Below, piece by piece: positions 7,442 through 18,150 of a stretch of DNA of 64,000 nucleotides. The notes below the pieces were generated by a model. It saw only the letters and a list, made by a program, of their open reading frames with translations, did no database searches and had not been told where the DNA came from. How positions within the stretch are numbered: the stretch's first letter is position 1; each line of letters starts with the position of its first letter. The position numbers and the translations under genes are program-made. This DNA is from Pseudo-nitzschia pungens (taxonomy: Eukaryota > Bacillariophyta > Bacillariophyceae > Bacillariales > Bacillariaceae). Location: contig CM074766.1 in the NCBI GenBank assembly GCA_037355855.1, positions 3,596,001-3,660,000 on the forward strand, read 5' to 3'.

Positions 7442-10171
7442 CTACTCCTCACAAGGATACTTCTGTTTCATATCCTGTAGCGTTTCGATTTGCTCTGTGG
7501 ACAGGTGTGCTTTGGCAATCTCCATCACCTCGTTCGTGATAGTTTTCGCTTGGTCTGCAAACTTTCCATAATTCTCTGCTATCTTCTTTCCCACCTCTGT
7601 ATCCTTAATTGTAATATCCTCTTGCTCTAAGTTCTTCAAGTCAGCGTCATCCCCTTCAGTCCAGCAAGGAACTGCATCAACTGGAGGGTCATCCTTCACT
7701 GCTACTACTGCACTCAGTATCTCCTCTTTCCTCTTTAGACCAGTAGGCTTTTTTCCAAGCTTCCACTCGTAGATTTTTTTAATGTCGTTCAGCCGTAGAT
7801 TTGCCAAAGCGCCGCCGCATGACTGAATTAGCGCTTTACACTCCGTTTCCCTCTTCGCATATACCTCCGCTCTTGCCTTTGCGGATTTCATTTCTTCGAT
7901 CACTTTTTCGCGACGCGCTCGTTCGTCGGCAATGTGTTGATCGTGGCAATTGTAGGGCCTCCCCCCTAGAACAATGTACTTCTTTCCCGCCGTATTCGCC
8001 TTTGCAATCGCGTCTTGGATCGCGCGCACCGTAGTTGCTTCCGATATCGTAACTCGTTGTCGCGGTGCTTGCTTACGAAACACGTCTCCGTCGAATCCAA
8101 AATTGTTCAGCGTTTCAACCGCTGCAGCGTTTCGACGTTCGAGCTCCAATAGCTCAACTGTCGCTGGATCCTTTGCTTCGTCGATATCTCCGTTGGGCAA
8201 AATCATCAGCTCGTGCACCACGTTACGATCTCTGAGACAGTTTCGTGTGAAGGGACTAATTCCAACCTTCTCCCAAAAAGACGTCGATGTCGCTGGAGCA
8301 AAGCCAGCATCAAACGCAGACTCTAATCTCGTATCCGTTCCAAACACCAATACTGGATAATCGCTTGCGCGCAGCGACGAGTGCTCTAAAGAGCGGATTG
8401 CATGAAGCTTCGTCCTGTTATTGCGGAAGACGGACTTGAATGGACCGTAGCTCATGTCCGTAACTTGTGTGACGTGAGTTGTGTTCGGTACTCCTGGAAA
8501 TAGTAGCACGCCCTCTACACTCAGTGCCTGTAGGAGCGCTTTATCGAGACGCCCAGGACCAGAATCCACGATTAGCAAGACCCATTTTCCGTTTGCTGGC
8601 TTTACGTCTCGGTACAACGGAAGCAGGCTTGTAAGAACATACTTACGAAACTCAATACCGTCCATTCCTGCGTTGGCGCTGCAGTTAGCTGTGTGTGGCC
8701 GTTCAGTGTCTTTTCCGAAGCCCCATGTTCCTTTGCATGTGCCTGCGCGACTGAGTTCAGTAGCAAAACTACGGGAGATCCGTTTGTTATCTTCCGTCGT
8801 TGCATTGCTCTTGAGTTGAAAGTGTACTGGAATGGGATCTCCAGCAGCGGTGCTCCCCCCTATCATGGTACAACGTGAGCTGCTTTTGTTAGCCTTTGTC
8901 GCTCCCTTCGGCAAAGTCGCGCTGCGTGGACTATACTCGATCACTGGACGACCGCCAGCGCAAGTGCAGGTACCGTCAAGCGTTAGTCCTGTCTCGTCGA
9001 CGTTGATTATACGGTGCAACTGACCGTCATTGAATACAAGCTCCCCTGTATGTCCGTTCAACCGATCTGTATCAGTTGACAAACGCGCAAATCCCTTTTC
9101 AATTAGCAGGGATTTCAAGTTGCTAAACCACTCATTAATCTTGTTATAGGTAGTCCACACTGCTCTCCTCTCCTCCAGCTGTGAGTTGCTCTTAGTGACT
9201 TCAATGCTATGAGCAAACCGGGGCTGCAAGCGCCTGTAAAGACTATTGAAATCTTTCAGAAAAGAAGGTCCCTTGGAGATGCATGCTCCCAAATCCTCCA
9301 CAGCCTTCTTCCTATTAGGCTTGCCTTTCATTCCAGCAGCACAGAGAAGAAAGGAAGTCTCCATTGCTGTAACCAGTGCTTCCTCCACATCCTCAGGAAT
9401 ACTAGATGGTCTACCCCGGCGTCCAGTGGATACACCCTTTTTAGCTTGGGTCAAACACCATCTCAAAGTGTTCTTCTTTATATCAGTACCATTCATTCTG
9501 TTCACTGTAGCGCATGCCTGCTCCAGCGAGATGCGCTTTGTTCCAGGCTGCTCTTTGTAGATCTTTTCTGCAGCAAGATAAGACTCTGCAGTTTTGTCCT
9601 TCTCCTGTTGTTTGATTGTCATGTCATACAACAGTTGGGAATGGCTCCTCCTTGGCTTCTTCAATGGTGGAGCATCCTGTACCTTCTTGCTCGCGTCCGC
9701 GTCCGCGTCGGCGTCGTCGTCGATTGCTCTCTTGTTGTTGCCATTGGTGCTGCTGGGGGTCGTGGTTGAACTTTTGTTTTGGCTGTTGCAGTGGTTGCAA
9801 AAATTACAGAAACTAGTATTTCCACTATCACTGTTACCCTTCATGGATGCAATAGGAGGAGAGATCGACGGCGCTTTCGTGGATAGGGCAATCGACGTCG
9901 GAACAGGAGTCTCCTTCATGTACTTGGACCGGAGTCTAAGCACCCTTTTTTGCAAAGACCTGTTGGCACATTCTTGTTCTGTATACCCAAAAGCTCTCAT
10001 CGCCTCAGCCGTAGTATACCTCTTATTATACTTCCAAGTCCTAACCGTGTGCCTTGCCACTTCCTCAGTCCTCTCGCATACGGGGAGAGCGTGTCCATTC
10101 CTCACAGATCCAACAGGCAGTACCACACCCAATGGGGGGGGGACAATGGTGTCTGGACAATATTCTGCCAT
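7442..10171 (-). CDS. DDE_1-type (pogo/Tc1-mariner superfamily-like) transposase, 909 residues
   Basis: A long transposase-like protein. A DDE-fold core is recognisable from NVDETG (Asp392), LLIVDSGPGR (Asp536) and HVTQVTDMSYGPFK (Asp572). The spacing between the last two Asp residues is 36, as in DDE_1 / pogo-like enzymes that end in Asp. Upstream, about residues 195-265 (KRISLEQACATVNRMNG, then GRRGRPSSIPEDV) resemble a helix-turn-helix. The N-terminal 180 residues include a low-complexity acidic tract (DDDADADADAS) and a Cys/His cluster (CNFCNHC). The C-terminal 250 residues are helical and charged, with no domain that I recognise. At 909 residues it is nearly twice the usual pogo length. 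The frame is intact. I could not find terminal inverted repeats, so this may be an element with unclear ends or a domesticated gene. Confidence 0.75.
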   Translation of the reverse strand: MAEYCPDTIVPPPLGVVLPVGSVRNGHALPVCERTEEVARHTVRTWKYNKRYTTAEAMRAFGYTEQECANRSLQKRVLRLRSKYMKETPVPTSIALSTKAPSISPPIASMKGNSDSGNTSFCNFCNHCNSQNKSSTTTPSSTNGNNKRAIDDDADADADASKKVQDAPPLKKPRRSHSQLLYDMTIKQQEKDKTAESYLAAEKIYKEQPGTKRISLEQACATVNRMNGTDIKKNTLRWCLTQAKKGVSTGRRGRPSSIPEDVEEALVTAMETSFLLCAAGMKGKPNRKKAVEDLGACISKGPSFLKDFNSLYRRLQPRFAHSIEVTKSNSQLEERRAVWTTYNKINEWFSNLKSLLIEKGFARLSTDTDRLNGHTGELVFNDGQLHRIINVDETGLTLDGTCTCAGGRPVIEYSPRSATLPKGATKANKSSSRCTMIGGSTAAGDPIPVHFQLKSNATTEDNKRISRSFATELSRAGTCKGTWGFGKDTERPHTANCSANAGMDGIEFRKYVLTSLLPLYRDVKPANGKWVLLIVDSGPGRLDKALLQALSVEGVLLFPGVPNTTHVTQVTDMSYGPFKSVFRNNRTKLHAIRSLEHSSLRASDYPVLVFGTDTRLESAFDAGFAPATSTSFWEKVGISPFTRNCLRDRNVVHELMILPNGDIDEAKDPATVELLELERRNAAAVETLNNFGFDGDVFRKQAPRQRVTISEATTVRAIQDAIAKANTAGKKYIVLGGRPYNCHDQHIADERARREKVIEEMKSAKARAEVYAKRETECKALIQSCGGALANLRLNDIKKIYEWKLGKKPTGLKRKEEILSAVVAVKDDPPVDAVPCWTEGDDADLKNLEQEDITIKDTEVGKKIAENYGKFADQAKTITNEVMEIAKAHLSTEQIETLQDMKQKYPCEE

Positions 10172-10189
10172 TTTTTTGCTTGGTCAGTC

Positions 10190-10640
10190 TACAGTCCGTT
10201 TCTCGAAAACGACTCGTCCAATCGATCCGCAAATTGGAGGCCTTGTCTATCTTGATATAATAGAGCTGTTCGAAGCGGTCCGGTCGGAATTCGTCAAGCG
10301 GGGGAGGAGTTATTAATTTTCGCCGTAGTTTGACCGGTTTTTCCTTTCGTATTTTCAAGGGTACTGTGGTCACTGTACAGTTCGATTCTCGAAAAGGACT
10401 CCTCCAATCGATCAGCAAATTGGAGGCCTTGTCTATCTTGATATAATAGAGGTGTACGAAGTGGTCTGGTCCGAATCCACCACCGGGGGGGGGAGATATT
10501 AATTTTCGCCGTAGTTTGGACCGGGGTAGTTTTTCGATCGAAAAAAAGACGTGATTTTGCTGCTGCTTCTCCAGTCCGTTTCTCCAAACCGAATCGTCGA
10601 ATCAGTCCGCAATTTGGAGATCTTATTGCTGTAGTAGTGA
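10190..10640. repeat. Direct repeats upstream of the DDE_1 gene
   Basis: Two long copies (about 10193-10345 and 10379-10535) and one partial copy (about 10571-10625), with a period of 186-193 bp. Shared blocks are GTTTCTCGAAAA-like, AAATTGGAGGCCTTGTCTAT, CTTGATATAATAGAG and AATTTTCGCCGTAGTTTG. They lie immediately 5' of the gene on the minus strand and could be promoter or sub-terminal repeats of the element. Confidence 0.8.
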
Positions 10641-11620
10641 AGATGGAGCCTCTGTAGTATCAGAATTAAGCTGGCGTTGGTTATGGAGCTAGGGGGTGTG
10701 GACAGGTCTAGTGTTGTGGTTGTTGCAATAGAGATGTTTTTCGAGTTTTTTGACCTTATTTTGTGGCCCGGTGTACGAAAAGGCCTGGCGCGCAATATAA
10801 GGCATGTTGGGTATCATTGGAAAGCTCGGGACCTTGCCATTTCAGTCATTGGGTATAAATTAGTGTCCAAGATGATGTGTTAGAGTGATTACAGTTATAC
10901 AAAACAGTCGAGCGTTTGCTGTTGCAATGGCTCATAACCTGTATCGAAAAACATGCCGGTTTTAACCACTAAACCCGTACGGTATTAATCTCTAAAAAGT
11001 TGTTTTTGACGGGTAAGTTACCGGTTCGTACCGTACTGTACTCGTACTGTATCATCTTTATAGAGAGGAAAAGTTCATGCAAGCTGCGGTACCAGTAGCA
11101 CCTTGTACGTAAATCATACTAACGACAAAAGTACCGGTACATATTATACTTTTAAGGCAATACGAACTACGAAGTAACAAGTAAGTTACGTACATTACGT
11201 ACCGTACAGCATACTCTTTCAATCAATCAATAATCAATACGGTACTCTGCCGCTCCAATCAGTTTCCTTTAACGGCTATGCGTGGCTTGCTTGCGCTAGG
11301 TTCCAAAGACGAGCTCATTACTACCAAGTACTCGTAAGTTACTCGTACTACCATTTACGGAAATACTTCGTACGAATTAATTTTTTTCTCTTTCCCATCG
11401 GATTTTCGTTTTCGATTTTCGAGACAGTCGCTGTTGTTGTGGCGGTGGCACCCAATAATCTTACTGTGTGGGCAACGCATTGATTCATACAAGTAAGATA
11501 CGATGTGATTGATGCAACTCAAGTTGATCAAAAGTGTTGAATGTTCTATGAGTTCGAGGGAATCGAATCGTACTTAATAAAGCTTCGATAAGCTTCAAAC
11601 GAAAAGCCAACACCGGCGAG
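10641..11620. other. Intergenic, upstream of the membrane-protein gene
   Basis: No gene that I can support. Rich in GTAC-containing words between about 10970 and 11360. It should contain the promoter of the gene at 11621, but I see no convincing core element. Confidence 0.4.
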
Positions 11621-12889
11621 ATGTCGCCCTATATGATGGACACGAAGCCTTCTTTCTGCCAATTCGCCGTCATCGCTTTGTTACTATCTTGCTCGGTGGT
11701 CGGTGGGGAAGCGAGCGCAGGAAACTATCATCTCCCGCTTCGAGATGAAGAAAGAACGAATGGCTTACAAGAAATTCCGTTCCATCTCGAAAAGGCATCA
11801 AACATTCATCCCACACCTAGAGAGCGAAGACTGAACCATCGACACAAAAGTAGCTATTATCAATTCCAGGATGGTGATACACGGTCAACGCCCACCACTT
11901 TATCAGATGTTTGGCTGTGTCTGGCCTGTGCACTGGGATGGTCTATTTGGTTGGTGAGCATACGACAAGCGCCACAGCAACTCATTTTCGAGCAGCAAGA
12001 TTCGTCGAAGGCCATGGGACACGTGTTGCAGGTCAGTCTTGGCGAGGATATTTTGGGAACGGGAATTCCTGTGTATTACGCACTTGTAGACTTTGTAGTG
12101 AAAGGCGACACCGACGAGGACCACATACAAGTCAGAAAGGTTTTTACAAGCAAGAAAATGCTGGAAGAAGGATTTGCCAACGTTGAAGTCTTGTACTTGA
12201 CAGACGATCCCACCATAGCAATACTCATGGATGACCTTCTAGATCACCAGAAAGAGCGAGAATCCCAAGCACCACCAAGTACTGGATACTTTATACTTAT
12301 TTATATTGTTTCGGTCCTTCTCATCGGAACATCTCTATACGGTGGTATTCGAATGGCGAACCGGTTGGAAAATCCAATGTACGGTTGGATTTCGCTTGTT
12401 GTCGGTGTGATCATTCTTTACCCCGCAGCAAAATTACTGTATCGAACGGTTACATATCTGTATAGTCTTGCAGGGCCCTTGACAGAACGCCCGGGCGTAA
12501 TAGTCCATGGAAGACGATTGTATTGGGCGAAACAGTGTCATGGTACATTAAATCCCTTTCAAATTCTAGGGACAAATGAAGCTGACGAAAAGGACTCGGA
12601 TTCAATATCAGTGGAATTGTCCGAAGTCCAAGGCAGACGAGGCAGGAATGTTGCTTCGAAAACGAAGAACTTGCTTTTCCCAAACGCTGGATGCGGGTTT
12701 GGAAATTTCAATGTTCATCTGCCGACTGGAAGACCAAGGGCGAGCTCTAGTGTCTCATCAATGAGCGCCTCGGCATCACAACACTCCATGGATAAAAGCC
12801 AAGGTTGTAATATTGTTCGCAACGATACATCTATTCTGGAAAAGTATGAGATGCACGTGTCAGCCAATGAAAAGAGTGCAAGGAAATAA
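11621..12889 (+). CDS. Secretory-pathway membrane protein of unknown function
   Basis: A 422-residue protein, not recognised. It opens with a signal peptide (hydrophobic run FAVIALLLSCSVVG, likely cleavage after GGEASA). Three hydrophobic segments follow: about residues 92-112 (WLCLACALGWSIWLV), 224-246 (FILIYIVSVLLIGTSLYGG) and 256-276 (WISLVVGVIILYPAAKLLY). Between the first and second is a soluble domain of roughly 110 residues with a mixed beta-like pattern. The C-terminal 130 residues are polar and Ser-rich and include SSSVSSMSASAS. The single uninterrupted exon starts at the first ATG; a second candidate lies 12 bases downstream. No features of a mobile element. It is convergent with the plastid-type protein at 13503-15353, with a 613 bp gap. 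It is probably a host gene. Confidence 0.75.
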   Translation: MSPYMMDTKPSFCQFAVIALLLSCSVVGGEASAGNYHLPLRDEERTNGLQEIPFHLEKASNIHPTPRERRLNHRHKSSYYQFQDGDTRSTPTTLSDVWLCLACALGWSIWLVSIRQAPQQLIFEQQDSSKAMGHVLQVSLGEDILGTGIPVYYALVDFVVKGDTDEDHIQVRKVFTSKKMLEEGFANVEVLYLTDDPTIAILMDDLLDHQKERESQAPPSTGYFILIYIVSVLLIGTSLYGGIRMANRLENPMYGWISLVVGVIILYPAAKLLYRTVTYLYSLAGPLTERPGVIVHGRRLYWAKQCHGTLNPFQILGTNEADEKDSDSISVELSEVQGRRGRNVASKTKNLLFPNAGCGFGNFNVHLPTGRPRASSSVSSMSASASQHSMDKSQGCNIVRNDTSILEKYEMHVSANEKSARK

Positions 12890-13502
12890 ATCCTGTCTTT
12901 CATATCATTTACTGCATTCAGTTCGTTACAAAATGATAATATAATTGCAATGGAAACGCACCCAAAATCATTTACAGAAAATGCTACCCTTTCTTATTGA
13001 AAAACTAAGTAGTTTAATCAACGATTGCTCAGAGAGGATAAAATGTTCCAAATAGAAGCGTAACATGAGGTCGGAATAGGCACCGGATACCAATATGATA
13101 CATTTTAAGAGGAAACTATAAGACCCTGAGCTCATCATTACACAACGTGAAATGCAAGCTTGAAGAGAGCAATCTTCTCCTTTTGAAAAGCAAATGGGTT
13201 GTATCCGAATTAGTTGCAGCAGGCACCACCCGAAAGTCATTCACATAGGATCAGTGTATGTCCGGATAAAATCCCATACGTGAACTCATTTGCGCTCACG
13301 ACGTCGATTTGCTGCAAATATGTTGCTGGAGTTGTTCCCCAAAGCCGAAGGATACAATTCGATCTGCAGTTTATTCTCTTTTCAATAGTCTCTCATTATC
13401 TTAGTTTGCGTCTTGAACATTCGTGCGGGCTTTATCCTTCAATGCAGAGCAATTAAGTCACTCCGCAACCACAACCTTGCGGTGCTTTTTATCACGATTA
13501 TG
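12890..13502. other. Intergenic between two convergent genes
   Basis: Expected to hold the 3' UTRs of both flanking genes. A short open frame on the minus strand (12968-13240) has no support beyond being open. I see no terminator or other signal. Confidence 0.5.
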
Positions 13503-15353
13503 TCATCTTAGCTTGAAATTGCCCCAAGTTCCGACTTCATTCGACACCCCACGGCGTTTTCTTTTTGATCCACTTTGGGAACGGAACGACGAGGATAGAC
13601 TTCGAACACTTTTCCTTTTGGACGCAAGCTTGGGTTTCCGATTCTTGGGACGGTTGCGTTTCAATTGTCTAGATTTGCTGCTGTTGCTACGTGATCGTTT
13701 GGACTTGCCACTGTTTTGCTCCTCGCAACGTCGGCGAACGAACTTCACTGGATCGAAAACTTTCACTGAACTTCCAGAAAGAGGTTTGCTATCATTGTAC
13801 CCTCTTGATTTGATTTCCATTCCGACCTCCCTTGTTCGTGAAGCAAGATCACCTGCCCATGATGGCCAAATTACAGCGAACACGACAGCCAGAAAGTTTG
13901 AGAATCCCGCAGAAATCGAAAAAATAGCTCCAAAGATATTCACAGCAACAATTGCGGCACCCACAGCCCCGAGTCGAGTCGCTATTGAATCTTTTTGACT
14001 CATATCAATTCGTAAGCCCTTCAAAAAAGTTTTCAGTTCTCCCTCCTGGAAAACAGATTTTATTGATGAAAATCTATTTTGAAGGAAGCGACTTATTGAA
14101 GTTTTGACATCGTATGCAGTCTGCACCACGCGATATTTAGAACGACCAGCTGCTCGCTGCCTGGATTGTTCATCCACCAGCCAAGCCGTCCGGAGTCCTG
14201 CCAGGACAGTCCGTCCAACCTCGTTTTCTTGTTCCCAAGCATCAAATTTTTGCTTCCCCTCCACGAAAATTCGATTCCATGCGTCAATTTTGTTTTGTAT
14301 GGCAAACTTTTTGTCCAAGTTTTCGTATGTTTTGTAATACTCATAAGAAAGCTGCCCAGTCTTATACAAGAACCAAAGCCCATTCAAATAATCTTTCAGT
14401 TGCAAGTAAGCTCTAGCGAGGTGCTTTCCACAAGATATCAATAAGTTGCCGAAGGTATTTGGAGCCCGGTGGTTCTCCTCTTCTGCGAGAGTTTTCGTGA
14501 TTTCGAAACCGTACAATGAACCAAGAATCATACCCACTAGCCATAGGTTTGGAAGAATTGTGATCCCAATTATCATACCCAGGAAGCAACCAGCGACACT
14601 CGTTCCGAGTTGAAGCTCACGTTGAGTCAAAATAGAAGGCTGAGGAAAAGCAACAAGGGATGATCCAGATCGCATTTTCGAATCTGCTGTATTCTCTGAA
14701 TATTTTGATTCCGAAGTGGCCGTAGAACGTGACGGCGCAACTACTTTTTGCTGATATGGTACACGATCGCTGTAAGAAGACGACTGCATCTCCGATAGAA
14801 AAATTTCAAGATCTGCCACGGTGATTGTCTCGTTTGCATTTTTGTTCAATATCTTCGACGTGGTGCTACGATTGCTGGTTCCTAACTCAATGGTCGAGGG
14901 ACTCTGATGTGATTTCCTGAAATTGGGTTGCGAATACTGTAGAAATGGAAAATACGAACCGAGTACACTCCCTCGGAAAGATTTGTCTTTTGAATCAATA
15001 TTTTGAGTGTTGGATTGGATATTGTAACGTTTTGAAGAATTTGTCTCTCGCCGGTACTTGGGTATCTGACTATCAGATAAAGATGAAAAATTCTTGTTTG
15101 TCGATGAATTTCCACTCATATCGATTTCATGCAACGTTCCCTTGTGACTATTTTTTTTCTGAACAAGCGGCCGGCTCCATGTCAAAAGCCTTGTGGAACG
15201 ATGGAGCCCTTCGATTGGTAGTGGTTCATGTCGAAATTTAGTGCTTCGCACTTCCAATGGCATTTTGAGAGAAATGAAAGGTTGCACAAATCCTCTCGAA
15301 AATCGAAGAACTACCGTTAGAGAAGCGAGCAGGTAGGGAAATTTCATCTTCAT
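13503..15353 (-). CDS. Probable plastid-targeted membrane protein, unknown function
   Basis: A 616-residue protein. The N-terminus MKMKFPYLLASLTVVLRFSR is a signal peptide followed at once by GFVQPF. In diatoms and related algae with complex plastids, such a cleavage site with Phe at +1 marks plastid import proteins (ASAFAP-type motif); plastid location is inferred from this. Residues up to about 240 are Ser/Asn-rich and probably disordered. A hydrophobic pair at about 250-285 (CFLGMIIGITILPNLWLV, then GMILGSLYGF) is followed by a helical, Tyr/Lys-rich region, and a second hydrophobic stretch at about 456-500 (GAAIVAVNIFGAIFS, then FLAVVFAVIWPSWAG). The last 80 residues are very basic, with Arg/Ser/Lys repeats. 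No family recognised. Intronless, starting at the first ATG. Confidence 0.75.
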   Translation of the reverse strand: MKMKFPYLLASLTVVLRFSRGFVQPFISLKMPLEVRSTKFRHEPLPIEGLHRSTRLLTWSRPLVQKKNSHKGTLHEIDMSGNSSTNKNFSSLSDSQIPKYRRETNSSKRYNIQSNTQNIDSKDKSFRGSVLGSYFPFLQYSQPNFRKSHQSPSTIELGTSNRSTTSKILNKNANETITVADLEIFLSEMQSSSYSDRVPYQQKVVAPSRSTATSESKYSENTADSKMRSGSSLVAFPQPSILTQRELQLGTSVAGCFLGMIIGITILPNLWLVGMILGSLYGFEITKTLAEEENHRAPNTFGNLLISCGKHLARAYLQLKDYLNGLWFLYKTGQLSYEYYKTYENLDKKFAIQNKIDAWNRIFVEGKQKFDAWEQENEVGRTVLAGLRTAWLVDEQSRQRAAGRSKYRVVQTAYDVKTSISRFLQNRFSSIKSVFQEGELKTFLKGLRIDMSQKDSIATRLGAVGAAIVAVNIFGAIFSISAGFSNFLAVVFAVIWPSWAGDLASRTREVGMEIKSRGYNDSKPLSGSSVKVFDPVKFVRRRCEEQNSGKSKRSRSNSSKSRQLKRNRPKNRKPKLASKRKSVRSLSSSFRSQSGSKRKRRGVSNEVGTWGNFKLR

Positions 15354-15783
15354 GTTTCAATTCAACGCAATTCTGCGAAAAAATAGAAACTTCGTCGTCA
15401 AATATAAGTTTGAAGATACTATTATAGAAGGAAGTTCCTTTCGAATGTTGCCGCCGATACTCTAATTGATGGTATTAGTATTGAAAGATTCAAATGCCGA
15501 TTTATATTCGACCCTCGGATTCAGAAGGCATAGAAGAGCTTCATCATCTTCCCTTTCCAATAAGTTTGCGGGACAAGCAAGAAAAGAGGAAGACATGGTT
15601 CATCGTTCATCGTTCATCGTTCATCGTTCATCGTTCCTGGCCCCTGTCGGATTGCTCATCCCTGCCGTTACTTGTACGTAAACCTTACCGTACAATTGGC
15701 ACTTGAAGCGTGAGTGGAGTTGTGTCTCTAGTATCAAGTTGGCTTCATACATGGTGGTTTTGATTAGTATGGGTCATATTTTG
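15354..15783. other. Intergenic with a 7 bp microsatellite
   Basis: Upstream region of the minus-strand gene. A GTTCATC microsatellite (five tandem copies plus a partial one) lies at about 15598-15637. No gene. Confidence 0.6.
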
Positions 15784-16500
15784 TATGTAGGCCCATCCAG
15801 TAGGATTTGTACCAGAGCTACATACCCCAGCTCTTAGCAACCCTATATTTTTATCAGAGATACAGGATGCTAAGATAGAGACGGAACTGTACAGGATTAA
15901 TGGGGACACTAAGCAGGATGCTACACAGTATGCTACACAGTATGCTACACAGTATGCTACACAGTATGCTAAACAGTATGCTAAACAGTATGCTAAACAG
16001 TATGCTAAAGATGATGCTGGGCCCTTCCAGTAGGATTTGTACCAGATCTACATACCCCAGCAGCTCTTAGCAGCCCTATTTTCTTAGAGATACAGGATGC
16101 TAAGATAGAGATGGAAGTGTAAAGTACAAAGGGGGACACTAAACAGGATGCTGGACAGGATGCTGGGCCCATCCAGTAGGATTTGTACCAGATCTAGTAA
16201 ATACCCCGGCCCTATCAGCCCTATATTATTAGAGATACAGGATGCTAAGATAGAGATGGAAGTGTAAAGTAGAAAGGGGGACACTAAACAGGATGCTAGA
16301 CAGGATGCTAGGCCTATCCAGTAGGATTTGTACCAGATCTACGTACCCCAGCTCTTAGCAGCCATATATTATTAGAGATACAGGATGCTAAGATAGAGAG
16401 GGAACTGTACAGGATTAATGAGGACACTAATCAGGATGCTAGTAAAGCTGGGCCCTTCTAGTAGGATTAGTACTACATATACATACCCCAGCTCTTAGCA
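15784..16500. repeat. Tandem repeat of about 146 bp
   Basis: Four to five imperfect units, each with CCAGTAGGATTTGTACCAG, then CTACATACCCCAGCTCTTAG, then AGAGATACAGGATGCTAAG. The first unit is enlarged by a short repeat of CAGTATGCTACA / CAGTATGCTAAA words at about 15905-16010. The block GATTTGTACCA...TACCCC also occurs in the C-family LTRs, so the array may derive from LTR sequence. Confidence 0.8.
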
Positions 16501-16690
16501 CTCCTATATGGTGCATTATGATGCATTTTACTATGCATTGTACGGTGCATTTTATGGTGCAATTTACTGTACTTTGTACGGTGCATTATGGTGCATTTTA
16601 CTATGCATTCTGTGATGCATTGTATGGTCCATTTTACTGTGCATTGTACGGTCCATTATATGGTGCATTTTACTGTTCATTGTACAATGC
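16500..16690. repeat. Short-word array (GGTGCATT family)
   Basis: Interspersed tandem words of the type TATGGTGCATTATGATGCAT, TTTACTGTGCATTGTACGGT and variants. A shorter version recurs at about 36038-36112, beyond the C1 insertion. Confidence 0.8.
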
Positions 16691-16719
16691 ATTTTAATAA
16701 TATATGTGCACGCTAGAAT

Positions 16720-18150
16720 CAAACAAGGATAGATGATGTACTACTAGAACCACTACTTAATACTACTACTACTACTACTCCAACTAGTAGTTGTGGTATT
16801 AGTGGTGGTATTAGTAGATTCGGGTATGGACTCGCCTAGAATCAACTGAGGACAAATCTACTACAACAACCACTCGTCACTACTTCTATTAAGAGAGGAT
16901 GGTATTAGTAGTTAAAATTGTCTGGAGATAAATCTATGACTACACCTACAAGTAACTAGTAGATTTGTCTGGGGACTAGCCTAGAATCAACTGAGGATAG
17001 ATCTACTTCTACAACCACCAGTCACTACTATTAATAGTAGAGGGTGCTTTTAATAGTTGATTTGTCTGAAGACTAGCATAGAATCAACTGAGGATAGATC
17101 TACCACTACAACCACAGTTACTAGTACTATTACCAGTAGATGGTTGTATTAGTAATAGTTGATTTGGCTGCAGACTTGCCTAGAATCAACTGAGGATAGA
17201 TCTACCACTACAACCACAGTTACTACTATTACCAGTAGATGGTTGTATTAGTAATAGTTGGTTTGGCTGCAGACTTGCCTAGAATCAACTGAGGATAGAT
17301 CTACTACTTCAACCACCAGTCACTACTACTACTACTACTACTACTAGAGAGGGTACTACTACTACTAATAATAATATATGTAATTAAATAACTTTACCAT
17401 TAGTAGATTCATCTGAGGACTAGACTAGAATCAACTGAGGATAGTAGATCTACTACTACAACCATCAGTCACTACTACTAGTACTGGTAGAGGGTGGTAT
17501 TAGTAGTTGATTTGTCTGAAGACTAGCCTAGAACCAATTGAGGATAGATCTACCACTATAACCACAGTTACTACTACTACTACTGGTAGTAGTAGACGGT
17601 GGTATTTGAAGTAGTTGATTCGGCTGGAGCCTAGCCTAGAATCAACTGAGGATAGATCTACTAGTACTTCAACCACCAGTCACTACTACTACTACTAGTA
17701 GAGGGTGGTATTAGTAGTAGACTTGTCTTAGGACTAGCCGAGAATCAACTGAGGATAGATCTACTACTACAACCACCAGTAACTACTAATACTGGTAGAG
17801 GGTGGTAATACTACGATACCTGATCCACTATAAAGTCATAAATAACATTAGTGTCCAGCTTCAGATAATATTTTTTGTCTAAGTTTGGAGAATTATTTTT
17901 GTGCTACCATGATTAACGATACTAGTAGATCTATCGGTTGGAGTAATCCTGTCAGTCATTGTACTAGTAATCATACTATATGCGCACGCTAGAATCAAAT
18001 GAGGAGAGATCTACTACTAGAGAACCACTCTAGTAGTTACTATTACTACTAGTAGTAGTGGTGGTATTAGTGGATTCGGGTAGGGACTAGCCTAGAATCA
18101 ACTGAGGATATATCTACTACTACAGCCACCAGTCACTACTACTAATATAG
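16720..18150. repeat. Satellite array with units of about 100-145 bp
   Basis: About ten units. Each has CCTAGAATCAACTGAGGATA, then GATCTACTACTACAACCACC, then a run of ACT triplets, then GTAGAGGGTGGTATTAGTAG. The array stops at the C1 insertion and resumes at 35780 on the far side. Units vary in length, mainly through the triplet run. A unit-poor stretch lies at 17820-17990. Confidence 0.85.

Noticed and set aside
9209..10316. Plus-strand frames of 186 and 240 codons
   Set aside because: Antisense to the DDE_1 transposase gene, rich in Cys/Ser/Leu runs and without a domain.
12968..13240. 90-codon minus-strand frame between the two host genes
   Set aside because: No similarity, composition or start signal that distinguishes it from 3' UTR sequence.
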